Assembly (NCBI GenBank): GCA_021234155.1
Contig: JAJEKV010000080.1
Span: 3,271,867-3,335,866, forward strand
Direction: 5' to 3'
From: Isoetes taiwanensis
Taxonomy: Eukaryota > Streptophyta > Lycopodiopsida > Isoetales > Isoetaceae
Length of the DNA stretch: 64,000 bases
In this document: piece by piece, positions 11,311-22,129 of the stretch
Position numbering within the stretch: position 1 is the first letter of the stretch
Layout: each line of letters opens with the position of its first letter
The notes under the pieces: model-generated
The model's input: only the letters and a program-made list of their open reading frames with translations
Told to the model about the DNA's origin: nothing
Database searches by the model: none
Made by a program: the position numbers and the translations under genes

Positions 11311-11976
11311 TTGGAGCTCCAAGGATGGGGATGGCCTGCTTTGGTCAAGTATACGAAGGTGCTGCAGCACATCAAACCGGACCAATCTGCAACCTACAAA
11401 TTCTCTAGTCGGGAGACGAGGCAAGATGATTTCGTCAACGCTGTGCAGATCACTGAGAAGGAAAACGATGTGGCCTATTTTGTTACCAAGTTCAAGCTCA
11501 TGCTAGCGCCTGATTATGATGCGCAAAATCTTCCTTGTGGATTATCTGCAGAGAAACTCATCTCTGACTACCTAAGATGCATGTCTGAATTTGCCATGGA
11601 TAATCTCAAGGACAGGTATGGGAATCATCTGAATGTTCAGTGATGTGTAACTGTGCCTGCAATGTGGGATTAAAAGGCTAAGCACAGAATGAAACTCTGC
11701 TGCGAAATGGCTGGAATGGTCCATGGCAAATACTGTAGCGACATTGGCTCCAGCCCACATCCGATGCGCATAGTTCTTGAACCAGAAGCCGCTTCTATGT
11801 ATTGCCAGGGAAGATTGCATGAAGTTCCTTTAAAATCTGGTGATAAGTTTATGGTTGTGGATATAGGCGGAGGCACCATTGACCTAGTTCTGCACGAATC
11901 AGTAAATCTTAAGCTTTGCCAAGTTCAGGAAGTGGCGATTAGCCTTGGAGCAATGTGCGGTGGCACTTTTGTGGAC
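11311..11976 (+). pseudogene. HSPA12-type HSP70 pseudogene, 5' part
   Basis: One frame runs through GWGWPALVKYTKVLQ, KFKLMLAPDYDAQNLP, GLSAEKLISDYLRCM, then VTVPAMWD, MAGMVHGKY, MRIVLEPEAASMYCQ and the phosphate-2 loop VVDIGGGTIDL. This is the actin-like ATPase fold of the HSPA12 branch of the HSP70 superfamily. Two in-frame stops break it, TGA at 11641 (where a Trp precedes CVTVPAMW) and TAA at 11671. The coding similarity ends at GGTFVDA, exactly where the LTR retrotransposon inserted. The N-terminal ATP-binding loop is not visible upstream. Confidence 0.8.
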
Positions 11977-11981
11977 GCCAA
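11977..11981 (+). repeat. Target-site duplication GCCAA, left
   Basis: The five bases before the 5' LTR are repeated exactly after the 3' LTR at 21341-21345, marking the integration of the Ty3 element. Confidence 0.9.
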
Positions 11982-14345
11982 TGTAACGGACCTAGGATTT
12001 TGAGGTATATTGTGGAATTATTTTATTAAAGGATGCAAAGGAATAATAATTGAAATATTATGCATGCAGAGTATATATATATCGTATATGTAGAGATTAT
12101 ACGGATAAATATACTGGTGATTAATAATAAATACAAGTATAGCGTGAAGCATTTGGAAGCTGATAAATTGCAGTCGAATTGCTGAAGGAGCAGGGTGTGA
12201 GCGATACTTTGTGAGCGTGTTGGAGTGCAGACGAAGCAAGCGGGACTCCAGGTGGGGATCAAGACTTACACCTGGGGTTTTTTCTAGTGTAGCATTTCTG
12301 TGCTTGCTTAAATTTGTGGTTATGTATCTAGATTGTATGAGCATGGTTGTTAACATAAACGCAAGGTTTATGAGTAGTGATTCTTTGGTATTTGAATACT
12401 GTGGCTTGCATGGCTAGTAATGGAATTAATATTTCCATCAAAAAAGAATAGGCTGTAACTGTAATCTATGATAGAAGAAGCTGGGATGGGTTAGATTGGT
12501 TAAGATGTTTGAAGAATGGACTAAAATTAAGAGATGAAGCCAGAACTAGCAAAGACGGTGGAATTTCTCTTGCATGCAGCAGCCAGAGTCGGCATGTTTT
12601 TGTCGCATAAAAGCATGGCAAATTACCCTGAAACAGGCCGATTTAGGCCTTGGGAAGGCCGAAATGGGGAAAGAACACGTAATCGAATCGGGAAGATTGG
12701 AGTAGAATTTGGTCAAATATCATGATCCGGTGCCCAAGAATCTAATCTTAACCGACGGATTAGGGGCCACAAATTGGCCGAAATGGCTTGGAAGCCTCTT
12801 TGCCGCCAGAATCGAAAAGCTTTATGTCCGTTTCAAGTTTTAATTGATGGCCCGGATGCCGTGTCCCAAGAATCGGGCCTGGTCGGATTTCACAAGAAGT
12901 AAATCAATCGTAATCATCTTGTTTGGCCACAAACAAGATAATTTGGCATTGAAATCCCTCGTGAAGAGCCGTAATCGGCTGCAACTAAGTGGTTTTGGGC
13001 TGGGTCTGATGGCCTGGAGGCTGGATTCACGAGCTGTAGGCCGTGTTAGTAAACTGCACGTTAGGTTAGAAAAAGTTAAATTAATAGTTAGTTAAAAAAT
13101 GTTAACGAAATGTTCCAAAAAGATAGAGGTTAACTTAAGTAAAAGTGGTGTCATTGGATACAAGCAATTTATGGTTATTAATGGACAATTTACGGGTTAG
13201 CTAGATAGATATTGGGGTATGTTGGAATTAGTCAGATGAATGATGGCCGCCAAAACCATTAAATTAAATCAATTAGCAGAGATATGGAAGTAACCGTCGT
13301 CAAAGTCCTAGATAATGATTGGATAAAAAAATAATTAATTTGGTTGAGAATTGTGAGTTGCTAAGGAACGTTTTTATTTAACGCATGGTTGATGGTTGCA
13401 TTTGCATTATGAAAGCTGCAATAATTTATATGAGCCATGGTTGGGTTTTCAGTTGTATGAAATGTGTATTATAGAAATTCTTGACTTGTATAGGGCATAA
13501 CTCTTTGATATAGACCTCTGGGGCCGGAGTCTAGGTGCGATGGTCTAGACTCGCGGTTTTTGCACAGTAAAAAATGTTAATGTTACTATTTGAACATCGG
13601 GCGTTGGTACCGTGAGGTACAACGTCATGCACGCTTAATGGTCCTCCACGCCGGACGCAGGGTGGATGGGTGTGTACACACGTGGTTACCCCCCTCTATG
13701 TCACGGGCCCGACACCGAGTTGACCTTTGCTCGCACTCCTTTGAGGAATATTGGTTGCAATGTTGATGCTTTGGTTTCTTGGCTATTGTATATGTGGTTT
13801 GCAATGTGGAATCAAGTTGCAATGGCTATGTTTGGTAAAATTATGCATTGTGGTTATGCTTGTTGGATTAATTACTCGGATTGCAGGGGCGAGGTTATGG
13901 TAAGACTATGTTATTGTTCTAAGTTAATGCTTTGTGATTATTAATGCTAGATGTGACCTAGATCCCGATCCCCACTTAGTCCGTGTGACTAACCCCCGTG
14001 GTTAATGGTGTAAGCAGAGGCTAAAGACGCTTCCCCGAGTAGCCAAGCTTGAAAAGTTGAGGGTAGATGCGTGTGGATTGTTGTTCAATTAACTTAACTA
14101 TTATTGTTATTATATATGGGATTGAAGTGATATTATTTTAAAGCTTTGGGAGTTGTGTGAAGTTTTGATGAGTAATGGCAAGAATAATTTTATTTGGGAC
14201 CTTATATTAGAGCATGTATAAAGATTAAATTCTTTACCTAATTATGCATGAATCCACTCTTGAGTTCCTAAGGTTAAGTAGATCCAACGATAGAGATCGA
14301 TGGGATCTCCAGTCACCGAGAGGTTAACTGGCCAGGCCCGTCACA
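11982..14345 (+). repeat. 5' LTR of chromovirus element
   Basis: It starts TGTAACGGACC and ends GCCCGTCACA, with TG and CA ends. It aligns along its whole length with 18988-21340. TA-rich tracts at 12070-12090 and 13423 could hold the promoter, but I could not decide which. Confidence 0.92.
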
Positions 14346-14347
14346 GT

Positions 14348-14360
14348 TGGTATCAGAGCC
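14348..14360 (+). promoter_or_regulatory. Primer-binding site, tRNA-iMet
   Basis: TGGTATCAGAGCC lies two bases after the 5' LTR. It is complementary to the 3' end of plant initiator methionine tRNA, the usual primer for Ty3 elements of this kind. Confidence 0.93.
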
Positions 14361-14433
14361 ACGTTTCTGGTTAGTGGATTATGAGATTTTTTATTATTGA
14401 TGATATTTGCTATGGTTTCAGATTCTTGTAGAG

Positions 14434-15640
14434 ATGAGTTCCCCAGGAGGATCCCCAAGAGGAGTTGGACAGGCTGGTGGAGCTGGGCCTAGTGGAACCT
14501 CTGATGTAGCCGATATCTTGTAGGCTATCCAGCAAGTGTTGCAGCAGAGTGCCTCGCAACAAAAGACAAAGAGCGTGACAAAGGCGTGGGGAGAAGGTTT
14601 GAAGGACACTAAGAGAGAAGTATTTTGGAGAAAATGTTACGCGAGGGGATGATGGATTCATGGCTTCGTGGGGTTGAGTTTTATTTTAAACTCATCAATC
14701 CAAGACTCATTAAAGCCGTATTGGCTCGAGGCAATGTTGGGTGGATTTGCTAGAGTATGGTGGGAGAATTATTTATGGGACATAAATAAGGTTGCGGGGA
14801 AGGCAACTTGGCAAGAGTTTAAGACTGCTTTTGAAGGACACTTTATGCCTCCCGGATACAAAGTAGACAAGATGAATCGCTTTTGGACCCTCGACACGAA
14901 AAGGGACAAAGGTGGCGAATATAATGAAAAGTTTAGAAGGTTGCGAAGATCATTGTCCTTTTGAGGATAAGGAGAAGCTTTCTTTCGATTTGTGAAGGGT
15001 TTTGGGGTTGATATTAAGAGCACAATGTCGGTGTGTCCTATAAGGATCCGGAGGAGGTGTTTAATTGCTAAGAATCGTGAAGCCGATCTAGCCGAGAAGG
15101 CAACCTTGGAGATGCTAAGAAGAGACAAGCTCCTTCCACATGGCGGTGGTGGATCTACGAGTAGAGGTAGATTCCCTAGCGGTGGGTGGCATGGCTACGT
15201 GCCGTTAGTATGCGGGAGGGTGGTCAAAGCCGAGGATCTCGACCTATGTATGCACCTTTGAATGATGAAACCAGGAAAAGTGTATTAATGAGAATCGATG
15301 CTTGGTCGTGAGAAGTTGGTCATTATGGGACTAGATTGTCCGAGAAGATGGATGGATAGTAGCCCGATGCGCATGTTCTCAACGTGGAGGCAAACAAACC
15401 AGTGGTCCAGGTCGAATTCTAGTGATACTTATGGACGGGGCCAAGGCAGAGGAAATGGAGGCCGAGGTAACCGTGGTGGTCGTGGAGGTTTTTGGGACAA
15501 TAGTAGGGGTGGCAGAGGACAAGCTAGGGGAGATAACAGGATTATAGCACAAGCTAACCCTGCAGTTGAAGTTAGGGCTGCTCGAATCATGGACCCTCCT
15601 GTGGAAAGAATGTGTATGCTGCAGTGGACCAGGGTCGTGT
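14434..15640 (+). pseudogene. Gag of chromovirus element (broken)
   Basis: ATG at 14434 opens MSSPGGSPRGVGQAGG, stopped by TAG at 14521. Later blocks show the Ty3 capsid domain: ARVWWENYL, then TWQEFKTAFEGHFMPPGY and EYNEKFRRLRRSL at about 14740-14960. A Gly/Arg-rich nucleocapsid-like stretch (GRGNGGRGNRGGRGG) lies at 15440-15530. No clear CCHC knuckle is readable. Gag packages the RNA. Several frames are needed to read it, so it cannot be translated as written. Confidence 0.75.
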
Positions 15641-16445
15641 AGATAATCAAGCTGTGGTCATCAGAGTTCCAGGTATTATTCATGGAGTTCATGTTCTCTT
15701 TCTTATTGATTGTGGTAGTACACATTGCTTTATTTCCCCAAGGCTGGCAAAGAAACTAGATTTGAATATGATTAGTCGGGACCCTAGATATGTGGAGTTG
15801 GCTGATGGCAAAATTAAGACTTCTTATGCTAAGGTAGACAATCTTGAATTCCAAGTAGGAGATCTTGAGTCCCATACTAGTTTTGAAGTATTGAGCCTAG
15901 GGAAATATGATGCTATTCTAGGAATGTCATGGTTAAGGCCACATAAAGCTTGCATTGACTGCGGAGAGCAAACAGTTACATGTCAAAGTCCTAATGGAGA
16001 TAAGTATGTGCTGGAAGGATTGCCTTCATTATTAGTGGTTACACCTTTGTCCCGGAAAAGTTTTAAGAAACAGATTAAGAATGGTTGCATAAGAATGGGA
16101 TGTGCATTGTTGTTAGATTCATTCTTGGGTACTGCAGAGTTACAGGAACAACCTATTGCCCCTGAGATCCAGAAAGTGTTGGATGAGTTTTCTGATGTGT
16201 TTCCTAAAGAATTAACGGAATTGCCTCTACATAGAATGGTAGATCATGAGATAGAACTTGTTCCTGGGGCTGAACCCACATCAAGGCCACCATACAGATT
16301 TCATGCATTAGAGATGGCTGAATTGAAGAAACAGTTAGCGGAATTATTGGAACAAGGGTTTATACGGCCGAGTGTTTCTCCATTTGGTGCGCCAGTTTTG
16401 TTTGTTAAAAAGAAGGATGGGACATTAAGGTTGTGTATTGATTAA
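15612..16445 (+). CDS. Protease and start of reverse transcriptase
   Basis: An open frame of 277 residues. The retropepsin core reads LIDCGSTHCFISPRLA, with Cys beside the catalytic Asp where DSGAT/S is usual, followed by YDAILGMSWL, the second protease landmark. The frame then enters RT with DVFPKELTELPLHR, the proline-rich TSRPPYR and LEQGFIRPSVSPFGAPVL, ending at FVKKKDGTLRLCID before a stop. Protease frees the polyprotein parts, and RT copies the RNA. Confidence 0.85.
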   Translation: MYAAVDQGRVDNQAVVIRVPGIIHGVHVLFLIDCGSTHCFISPRLAKKLDLNMISRDPRYVELADGKIKTSYAKVDNLEFQVGDLESHTSFEVLSLGKYDAILGMSWLRPHKACIDCGEQTVTCQSPNGDKYVLEGLPSLLVVTPLSRKSFKKQIKNGCIRMGCALLLDSFLGTAELQEQPIAPEIQKVLDEFSDVFPKELTELPLHRMVDHEIELVPGAEPTSRPPYRFHALEMAELKKQLAELLEQGFIRPSVSPFGAPVLFVKKKDGTLRLCID

Positions 16446-17039
16446 TGCGATGCTTAACCAGACATGTTGAAGAATAGATATGCATTGCCTAGGGTTGATG
16501 AGCTATTTGACCAGTTGGGACAAGCTAAGTACTTCACAAAATTGATCTACGATCCGATATCATCGATCCGGATCAAGGACACATGATATTTATAAGACCG
16601 CATTTAGGACACGCTACGGACATTACGAAGTTTGTTGTAATGCCCTTTGGGTTGACAAATGCTCCCGCCACCTTTATGCGTCTAATGAATGAGATATTCC
16701 AATCTTTCTTGGATAAGTTTATATTGGTTTTCTTTGATGATATTTTGGTATATTCCGTAACATTAGAGGAGCATGTGGAACATGTAAAAGCGGACATTAG
16801 CTATTTTGCGGCGAGAAAAGTTGTATGGTAAGCTATCTAAGTGTTCTTTTGCACAAACTAGATTGGTATACCTTGGGCATGTTATTTCGTGAGAAGGGAT
16901 TGGAGCCGGATCCTTCTAAGGTTGAGGCGATTAGGGATTGGCCCACACCAAAGCCGGTGAAAGGAGGTAAGATCATTCTTGGGATTAGCAGGGTTATTAC
17001 CGCAAATTTGTTCCTAAATTTGCAAAGATTGCGGCTCCT
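16446..17039 (+). pseudogene. Reverse transcriptase core (broken)
   Basis: Right after LRLCID the expected Y-R-LN segment is garbled. RT motifs continue in pieces: RYALPRVDELFDQLG, GQAKYFTKL, FVVMPFGLTNAPATFM and the catalytic FFDDILVYS at about 16730-16755, where the second and third Asp of the active site are present. The thumb GLEPDPSKVEAIRDWPTPK follows at 16900-16960. At 16548-16565 the text suggests a lost base from a CAG codon, in line with the CHG error pattern. Confidence 0.8.
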
Positions 17040-17501
17040 TTGACTTCATTGTTGGGTAAGAAGAATGATTTGCATTGGACTGATAGTTGTCAGGAAAGTT
17101 TTCAAAAGTTAAAGGATGTTTTGATTAGTGCACCAGTTTTAAGGATTCCAGATATGAATGTACCCTTCCATGTAGTCACTGATGCTTCTGAAAAAGCTAT
17201 AGGAGGAGTCTTGCTGCAGGAAGGCCGAGTTTGTGCTTATATATCTCGTAAGTTGTCTCCTGCTAAACAAAATTACCCAGTGCATGATCTAGAAATGTTG
17301 GCCATTATCCATGCCTTGAGGGTATGGAGACATTATTTGCTGGGTCGTCGTTTCTTTTTGAAGACTGACCACCAAAATCTGAAGTATTTTGCAAAACAAC
17401 CATATTTGAATAATAGGCAAAGGAGGTGGATGCAACTAAGGGAAGAGTATGATTTTGAAATTGAATATCAACTTTGGCAAAGAAAATGTGATTTTCTTTG
17501 A
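17040..17501 (+). CDS. Ribonuclease H domain of chromovirus element
   Basis: A 153-residue open frame carries the Ty3 RNase H: VVTDASEKAIGGVLLQ (first Asp), QNYPVHDLEMLAIIHAL (Glu), RRFFLKTDHQNLKYF (second Asp) and the DFEIEY tail. It degrades the RNA strand after copying. The usual last motif (ADALSR) is cut by a frame change near 17500, though DALSRR appears in the neighbouring frame. Confidence 0.88.
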   Translation: MTSLLGKKNDLHWTDSCQESFQKLKDVLISAPVLRIPDMNVPFHVVTDASEKAIGGVLLQEGRVCAYISRKLSPAKQNYPVHDLEMLAIIHALRVWRHYLLGRRFFLKTDHQNLKYFAKQPYLNNRQRRWMQLREEYDFEIEYQLWQRKCDFL

Positions 17502-17597
17502 TGCTTTGTCTAGAAGGTCATTTTTAACCTCTATTAGTGTGCTACAAGGGCAATGGGATGCGGATATTCTTAGCAAATTGAGGAATGATCCATATTT

Positions 17598-18564
17598 TTG
17601 CACTGGGTGGTGGAGAACCCCCAAGATTTTCCGAGGTATGCATTGTCTAAAGGAGTTTTATATTATAATGGCCGTATGTGTATTCCTAATGATCAGGAGT
17701 TGAGATTGAGGTTGTTATATGAAGCACATGATAGTCCTTTAGCGGGCCACCCAGGGGTACATAAGACTTTGAGGAAAATGCGCCAGAATTTCTTTTGGCC
17801 CGGACAAAAGAAGATGGTTAAGGAGTACGTGGCTAAGTGTTTATCTTGTCAGAAGGTAAAAGCATCAAGGTTTAGGGAGCCTGGAGAATTACAACCTTTG
17901 GTAATTCCATCTTCTAAGTGGGAGAGTATTTCCATGGACTTCATTGTTGAGCTTCCCCGGACACGTTCAGGTTATGATGCAATCTATGTTGTGGTTGACC
18001 GACTCACTAAGCAGGCCCATTTTATGCCTACGAAGACTACTGCTGGATATTGCGAAGTTATTTGTTAAGGAGATCTTTAGGTTGCATGGGATGCCGGCCA
18101 CTATTTCATCAGATCGGGATACAAAGTTTATGAGCCAATTTTGGCAAGGGTTGTTTCAAAATATTGGGACTAAGTTATATGCCAGTACATCTTATCGTCC
18201 TCAAGCCGATGGCCAAGTGGAGCGAGTTAATCAAGTCTTGGAGGATATGCTCAGGATGTATGTGCCTAGTCAACCAAAGGTATGGGATTCTTACTTGTAC
18301 TTGGCCGAGTTTGCATACAACAACACTTATCAAGATTCCATCAAAATGAGTCCTTTTGAAGCAATGTATGGTAAGGAGTGCCGTTGTCCTCTTAATTGGA
18401 GAGATCCTCAATGCAATGTTGAAGCAGCTAATGAAGTAGCGGAGGACATGGATGCTCAACTAAGGAGACTTCGCTGCAATTTATCGTGGCACAAAATAGA
18501 AATGCGTATGCAAATAAGAGGCGTGAGACCACTTGAATTTCAAAAAGGGATTATGTGTTTTTGA
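17598..18564 (+). CDS. Integrase of chromovirus element
   Basis: Two overlapping frames encode the integrase. The HHCC zinc finger reads HDSPLAGHPGVHKTLRKM with CLSCQKVKA. The catalytic core has MDFIVELPRT (Asp), ISSDRDTKFMSQFW (Asp) and SYRPQADGQVERVNQVL (Glu). One frame change near 18060 separates the first Asp from the rest. Integrase inserts the cDNA copy into chromosomal DNA. Confidence 0.88.
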
Positions 18565-18689
18565 GGATTAATCCCAAGCGAGAGTTCACCGGCATTTAAA
18601 AGTGCAGAGTAAATGGGCCCCTAGGTATGCGGGGTCCGTATGAAATTTTGGAACATTATTGGCAAGGTTACGTGTTGGAGTTACCCTCA

Positions 18690-18944
18690 CACTTGAAAGT
18701 ACATAACGTTTTCCATGTGAGTAACTTGAGGAAGTATGTTTTTGATCCTTCCTATATGCCGGGGACGATGATTTAGTAAAGTTGGGAGAACTTTTCGTAC
18801 CCAGACCGTAACGTATTTTGGCGAGAGGAAACCCGGCCGCTTAAGGAGGCGAACAATACGGGAGATTTTTGGTTCAATGGGCCCGGGTTATCGAGGAAGA
18901 TGCCACATGGGAAGATGCCAATTGGATTCTTCGTGAGTTTTAGG
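18690..18944 (+). pseudogene. Chromodomain-like C-terminal tail
   Basis: After integrase come HVSNLRKYVFDPS and, two frames later, RRTIREI then VQWARVIEEDATWEDANW and a stop at 18944. The DATWEDA block is the end of the chromodomain carried by chromovirus integrases, thought to guide insertion through histone marks. Frame changes prevent continuous reading. Confidence 0.65.
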
Positions 18945-18976
18945 AGATCGCCCATGAGGACATGGGTTGAATTTTT

Positions 18977-18986
18977 GGAGGAGAGA
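18977..18986 (+). promoter_or_regulatory. Polypurine tract
   Basis: GGAGGAGAGA sits immediately before the 3' LTR, in the position used to prime plus-strand DNA. Confidence 0.8.
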
Positions 18987-18987
18987 C

Positions 18988-21340
18988 TATAATCGGACCT
19001 AGGATTTTGAGGTATATTGTGGAATTATTTTATTAAAGGGTGCAAAGGAATAATAATTGAAATATTATGCATGCAGAGTATATATATATCGTATATGTAG
19101 AGATTATACGGATAAATATACTGGTGATTAATAATAAATACAAGTATAGCGTGAAGCATTTGGAAGCTGATAAATTGCAGTCGAATTCGTGAAGGAGGTG
19201 GTGTGAGGCGATACTTTGTGAGCGTGTTGGAGTGCAGACGAAGCAAGCGGGACTCCAGGTGGGGATCAAGACTTACACCTGGGGTTTTTTCTAGTGTAGC
19301 ATTTCTGTGCTTGCTTAAATTTGTGGTTATGTATCTAGATTGTATGAGCATGGTTGTTAACATAAACGCAAGGTTTATGAGTAGTGATTCTTTGGTATTT
19401 GAATACTGTGGCTTGCATGGCTAGTAATGGAATTAATATTTCCATCAAAAAAGAATAGGTTGTAACTGTAATCTATGATAGAAGAAGCTGGGATGGGTTA
19501 GATTGGTTAAGATGTTTGAAGAATGGACTAAAATTAAGAGATGAAGCCAGAACTAGCAAAGACGGTGGAATTTCTCTTGCATGCAGCAGCCAGAGTCGGC
19601 ATGTTTTTGTCGCATAAAAGCATGGCAAATTACCCTGAAACAGGCTGATTTAGGCCTTAGGAAGGCCGAAATGGGGAAAGAACACAGAATCAGGAAGATT
19701 GGAGTAGAATTTGGCTGTAAATATCATGATCCTGGTGCCCAAGAATCGACCCAGAACCGACGGATTAGGGCCACAAATTGGCCGAAATGGCTTGGAAGCC
19801 TCTTTGCCAGCAGAATCGAAAAGCTTTATGCTGTTTCCAAGCCGAATTGATGGCCTGGATGCCAGGTCCGGCAACTGCTGGTCGGATTTCTGTCAGCAAG
19901 TAAATCAATCAGAATCATCTTGTTTGGCCACAAACAGTATAATTTGGCATTGAAATCCCTGTAGGAGCCAGAATCGGCTGCATCCAAGCGGTTTTGGGCT
20001 GGGTCCGATGGCCTGGAGGCCGGATTCACGAGCTGCAGGCCGTGTTAGTAAACTGCACGTTAGGTTAGAAAAAGTTAAATTAATAGTTAGTTAAAAAATG
20101 TTAACGAAATGTTCCAAAAAGATAGAGGTTAACTTAAGTAATAGTGGTGTCATTGGATACAAGCAATTTATGGTTATTAATGGACAATTTACAGGTTAGC
20201 TAGATAGATATTGGGGTATGTTGGAATTAGTCAGATGAATGATGGCCGCCAAAACCATTAAATTAAATCAATTAGCAGAGATATGGAAGTAACCGTCGTC
20301 AAAGTCCTAGATAATGATTGGATAAAAAATAATTAATTTGGTTGAGAATTGTGAGTTGCTAAGGAACGTTTTTATTTAACGCATGGTTGATGGTTGCATT
20401 TGCATTATGAAAGCTGCAATAATTTATATGAGCCATGGTTGGGTTTTCAGTTGTATGAAATGTGTATTATAGAAATTCTTGACTTGTATAGGGCATAACT
20501 CTTTGATATAGACCTCTGGGGCCGGAGTCTAGGTGCGATGGTCTAGACTCGCGGTTTTTGCACAGTAAAAAATGTTAATGTTACTATTTGAACATCGGGC
20601 GTTGGTACCGTGAGGTACAACGTCATGCACAGTTAAGTGGTCCTCCAATGCTGGACGCAGCGTGGATGGGTGTGTACACACGTGGTTACCCCGCCTCTAT
20701 GTCACTGGCCTGATCAGCCGAGTTGACCTTGCTCAGACCCAGAGGAATATTGGTTGCAATGTTGATGCTTTGGTTTCTTGGCTATTGTATATGTGGTTTG
20801 CAATGTGGAATCAAGTTGCAATGGCTATGTTTGGTAAAATTATGCATTGTGGTTATGCTTGTTGGATTAATTACCTCGGTTGGGGTAGGTTATGGTAAGA
20901 CTATGTTATTGTTCTAAGTTAATGCTTTGTGATTATTAATGCTAGATGTGACCTAGATCCCCGATCCCCACTTAGTCCCGTGTGACTAACCCCCCGTGGT
21001 TAATGGTGTAGAGGCGCAAGACGCTCCTGAGAGTAGCCAAGCTTCGGAAAAGCGAGGGTAGATGCGTGTGGATTGTTGTTCAATTAACTTGACTATTATT
21101 GTTATTATATATGGGATTGAAGTGATATTATTTTAAAGCTTTGGGAGTTGTGTGAAGTTTTGATGAGTAATGGCAAGAATAATTTTATTTGGGACCTTAT
21201 ATTAGAGCATGTATAAAGATTAAATTCTTTACCTAATTATGCATGAATCCACTCTTGAGTTCCTAAGGTTAAGTAGATCCAACGATAGAGATCGATGGGA
21301 TCTCCAGTTACCGAGAGGTTAACTGGCCAGGCCCGTCACA
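18988..21340 (+). repeat. 3' LTR of chromovirus element
   Basis: It aligns with 11982-14345 from end to end. It begins TATAATCGGACC (the 5' LTR has TGTAACGGACC) and ends GCCCGTCACA. Differences from the 5' copy concentrate at CAG/CTG sites, for example ATCAGAATC here against ATCGTAATC there. Confidence 0.92.
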
Positions 21341-21345
21341 GCCAA
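21341..21345 (+). repeat. Target-site duplication GCCAA, right
   Basis: Identical to 11977-11981. Removing the element and one copy rejoins the HSPA12-like coding sequence. Confidence 0.9.
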
Positions 21346-21661
21346 CTTTTTCCAGTACCTTGATTGAGAAATTGACAGGCCCCAGCTCAGATGACGGAAT
21401 TGGTTGGGACATACCCTGCAAGCTTGCATCTGCTTGGATCGATCAAAGCTGATCTTCAAACAGGACGATGAATACGAAGAGCTGGATCTAACTCCACAAG
21501 TTGTGCAACAATTTTTTGACACTGAAGCGCAAAAGACCATTTCTCTTATTCGCAATCAACTGAGATCGTTACAAGGAGGAGAGAAATGCAAGTGTTTGCT
21601 TGTAGTTGGGGGCTTGTCAGAAAACAGTTACATGATATATTCAACAGGTAAACCAAATTGT
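21346..21661 (+). pseudogene. HSPA12-type HSP70 pseudogene, 3' part
   Basis: This continues the protein cut at 11976: NFFQYLD, then in other frames EKLTGPSSDDGIGWDIPCKL, ASAWIDQ, SKLIFKQDDEYEELDL, EAQKTISLIRNQLRSL and CLLVVGGLSENSYM, the adenosine-loop region of the HSP70 fold. It ends at a plausible splice donor (ACAG then GTAAACC at 21652). Two single-base frame changes occur near 21360 and 21450. No following exon was identified. Confidence 0.8.
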
Positions 21662-21775
21662 ACCCTTTGCTCCCTTTCTTTCCATTTTGCATGCATGGAT
21701 TAGTTTCTGGACTAAGGGTCTAGTGCTGTATTAGGCAACACAAGATTTAAAGTGTTCGCCAGCATCGCAAGTTCA

Positions 21776-22129
21776 GACCTGTTTAGGCCGAACTGTAGGA
21801 GCACATACAAATGCTCATCATACAGGTATTGAAGTTACTGCAGGAGACAGACCTGGTCTGCTTTCTGAAATTTCAGGTGTCTTAAAAGACTTGCTCTGCA
21901 ATGTTAAAGCTCCAGAAGTTTGGACACACAACATGCGTGTGGCATGCGTAGTTTACATCACAGATGAAGTAACAGGTGGGCCTGTTAAAGATCCCCATAA
22001 ACTTGCAGAGTAAAGGAACAGCTTTTGAATCTTTTAAAGAGGGATGATGATAAAAGAGTGGCTAGAACAGATTTTTCGGGGGGTTTGACACATACTGAGA
22101 GGAATATGCCACAGGCTATTTACATATAA
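21776..22129 (+). pseudogene. ACT-domain-repeat (ACR) protein fragment
   Basis: The forward strand reads GRTVGAHTNAHHTGIEV, TAGDRPGLLSEISGVLKDL, EVWTHNMRVACVVYITDE and KDPHKL, then after a one-base shift VKEQLLNLLKRDDDKR and GGLTHTERN, and stops at 22127. This is the second ACT domain plus linker of plant ACR proteins, with the DRPGLLSE ligand-binding turn and THTER motif. ACR proteins are proposed amino-acid sensors related to bacterial GlnD. Only this piece is present, with no start and a frame break, so it is a gene fragment. Confidence 0.8.

Larger units (their letters stand above)
11982..21340 (+). mobile_element. Ty3 chromovirus-type LTR retrotransposon (9.36 kb)
   Basis: The element has two LTRs of about 2.36 kb, an initiator-Met primer site, gag, protease, reverse transcriptase, RNase H, integrase, a chromodomain-like tail and a purine tract, in the order of Ty3 elements. 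Five-base duplications GCCAA flank it. Long LTRs, the Met primer site and the chromodomain-like end fit the Tekay/Del group of chromoviruses. That group assignment is inference. LTRs are very similar, implying recent insertion. Many frame breaks are present, some of which may be sequencing artefacts. Confidence 0.92.
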
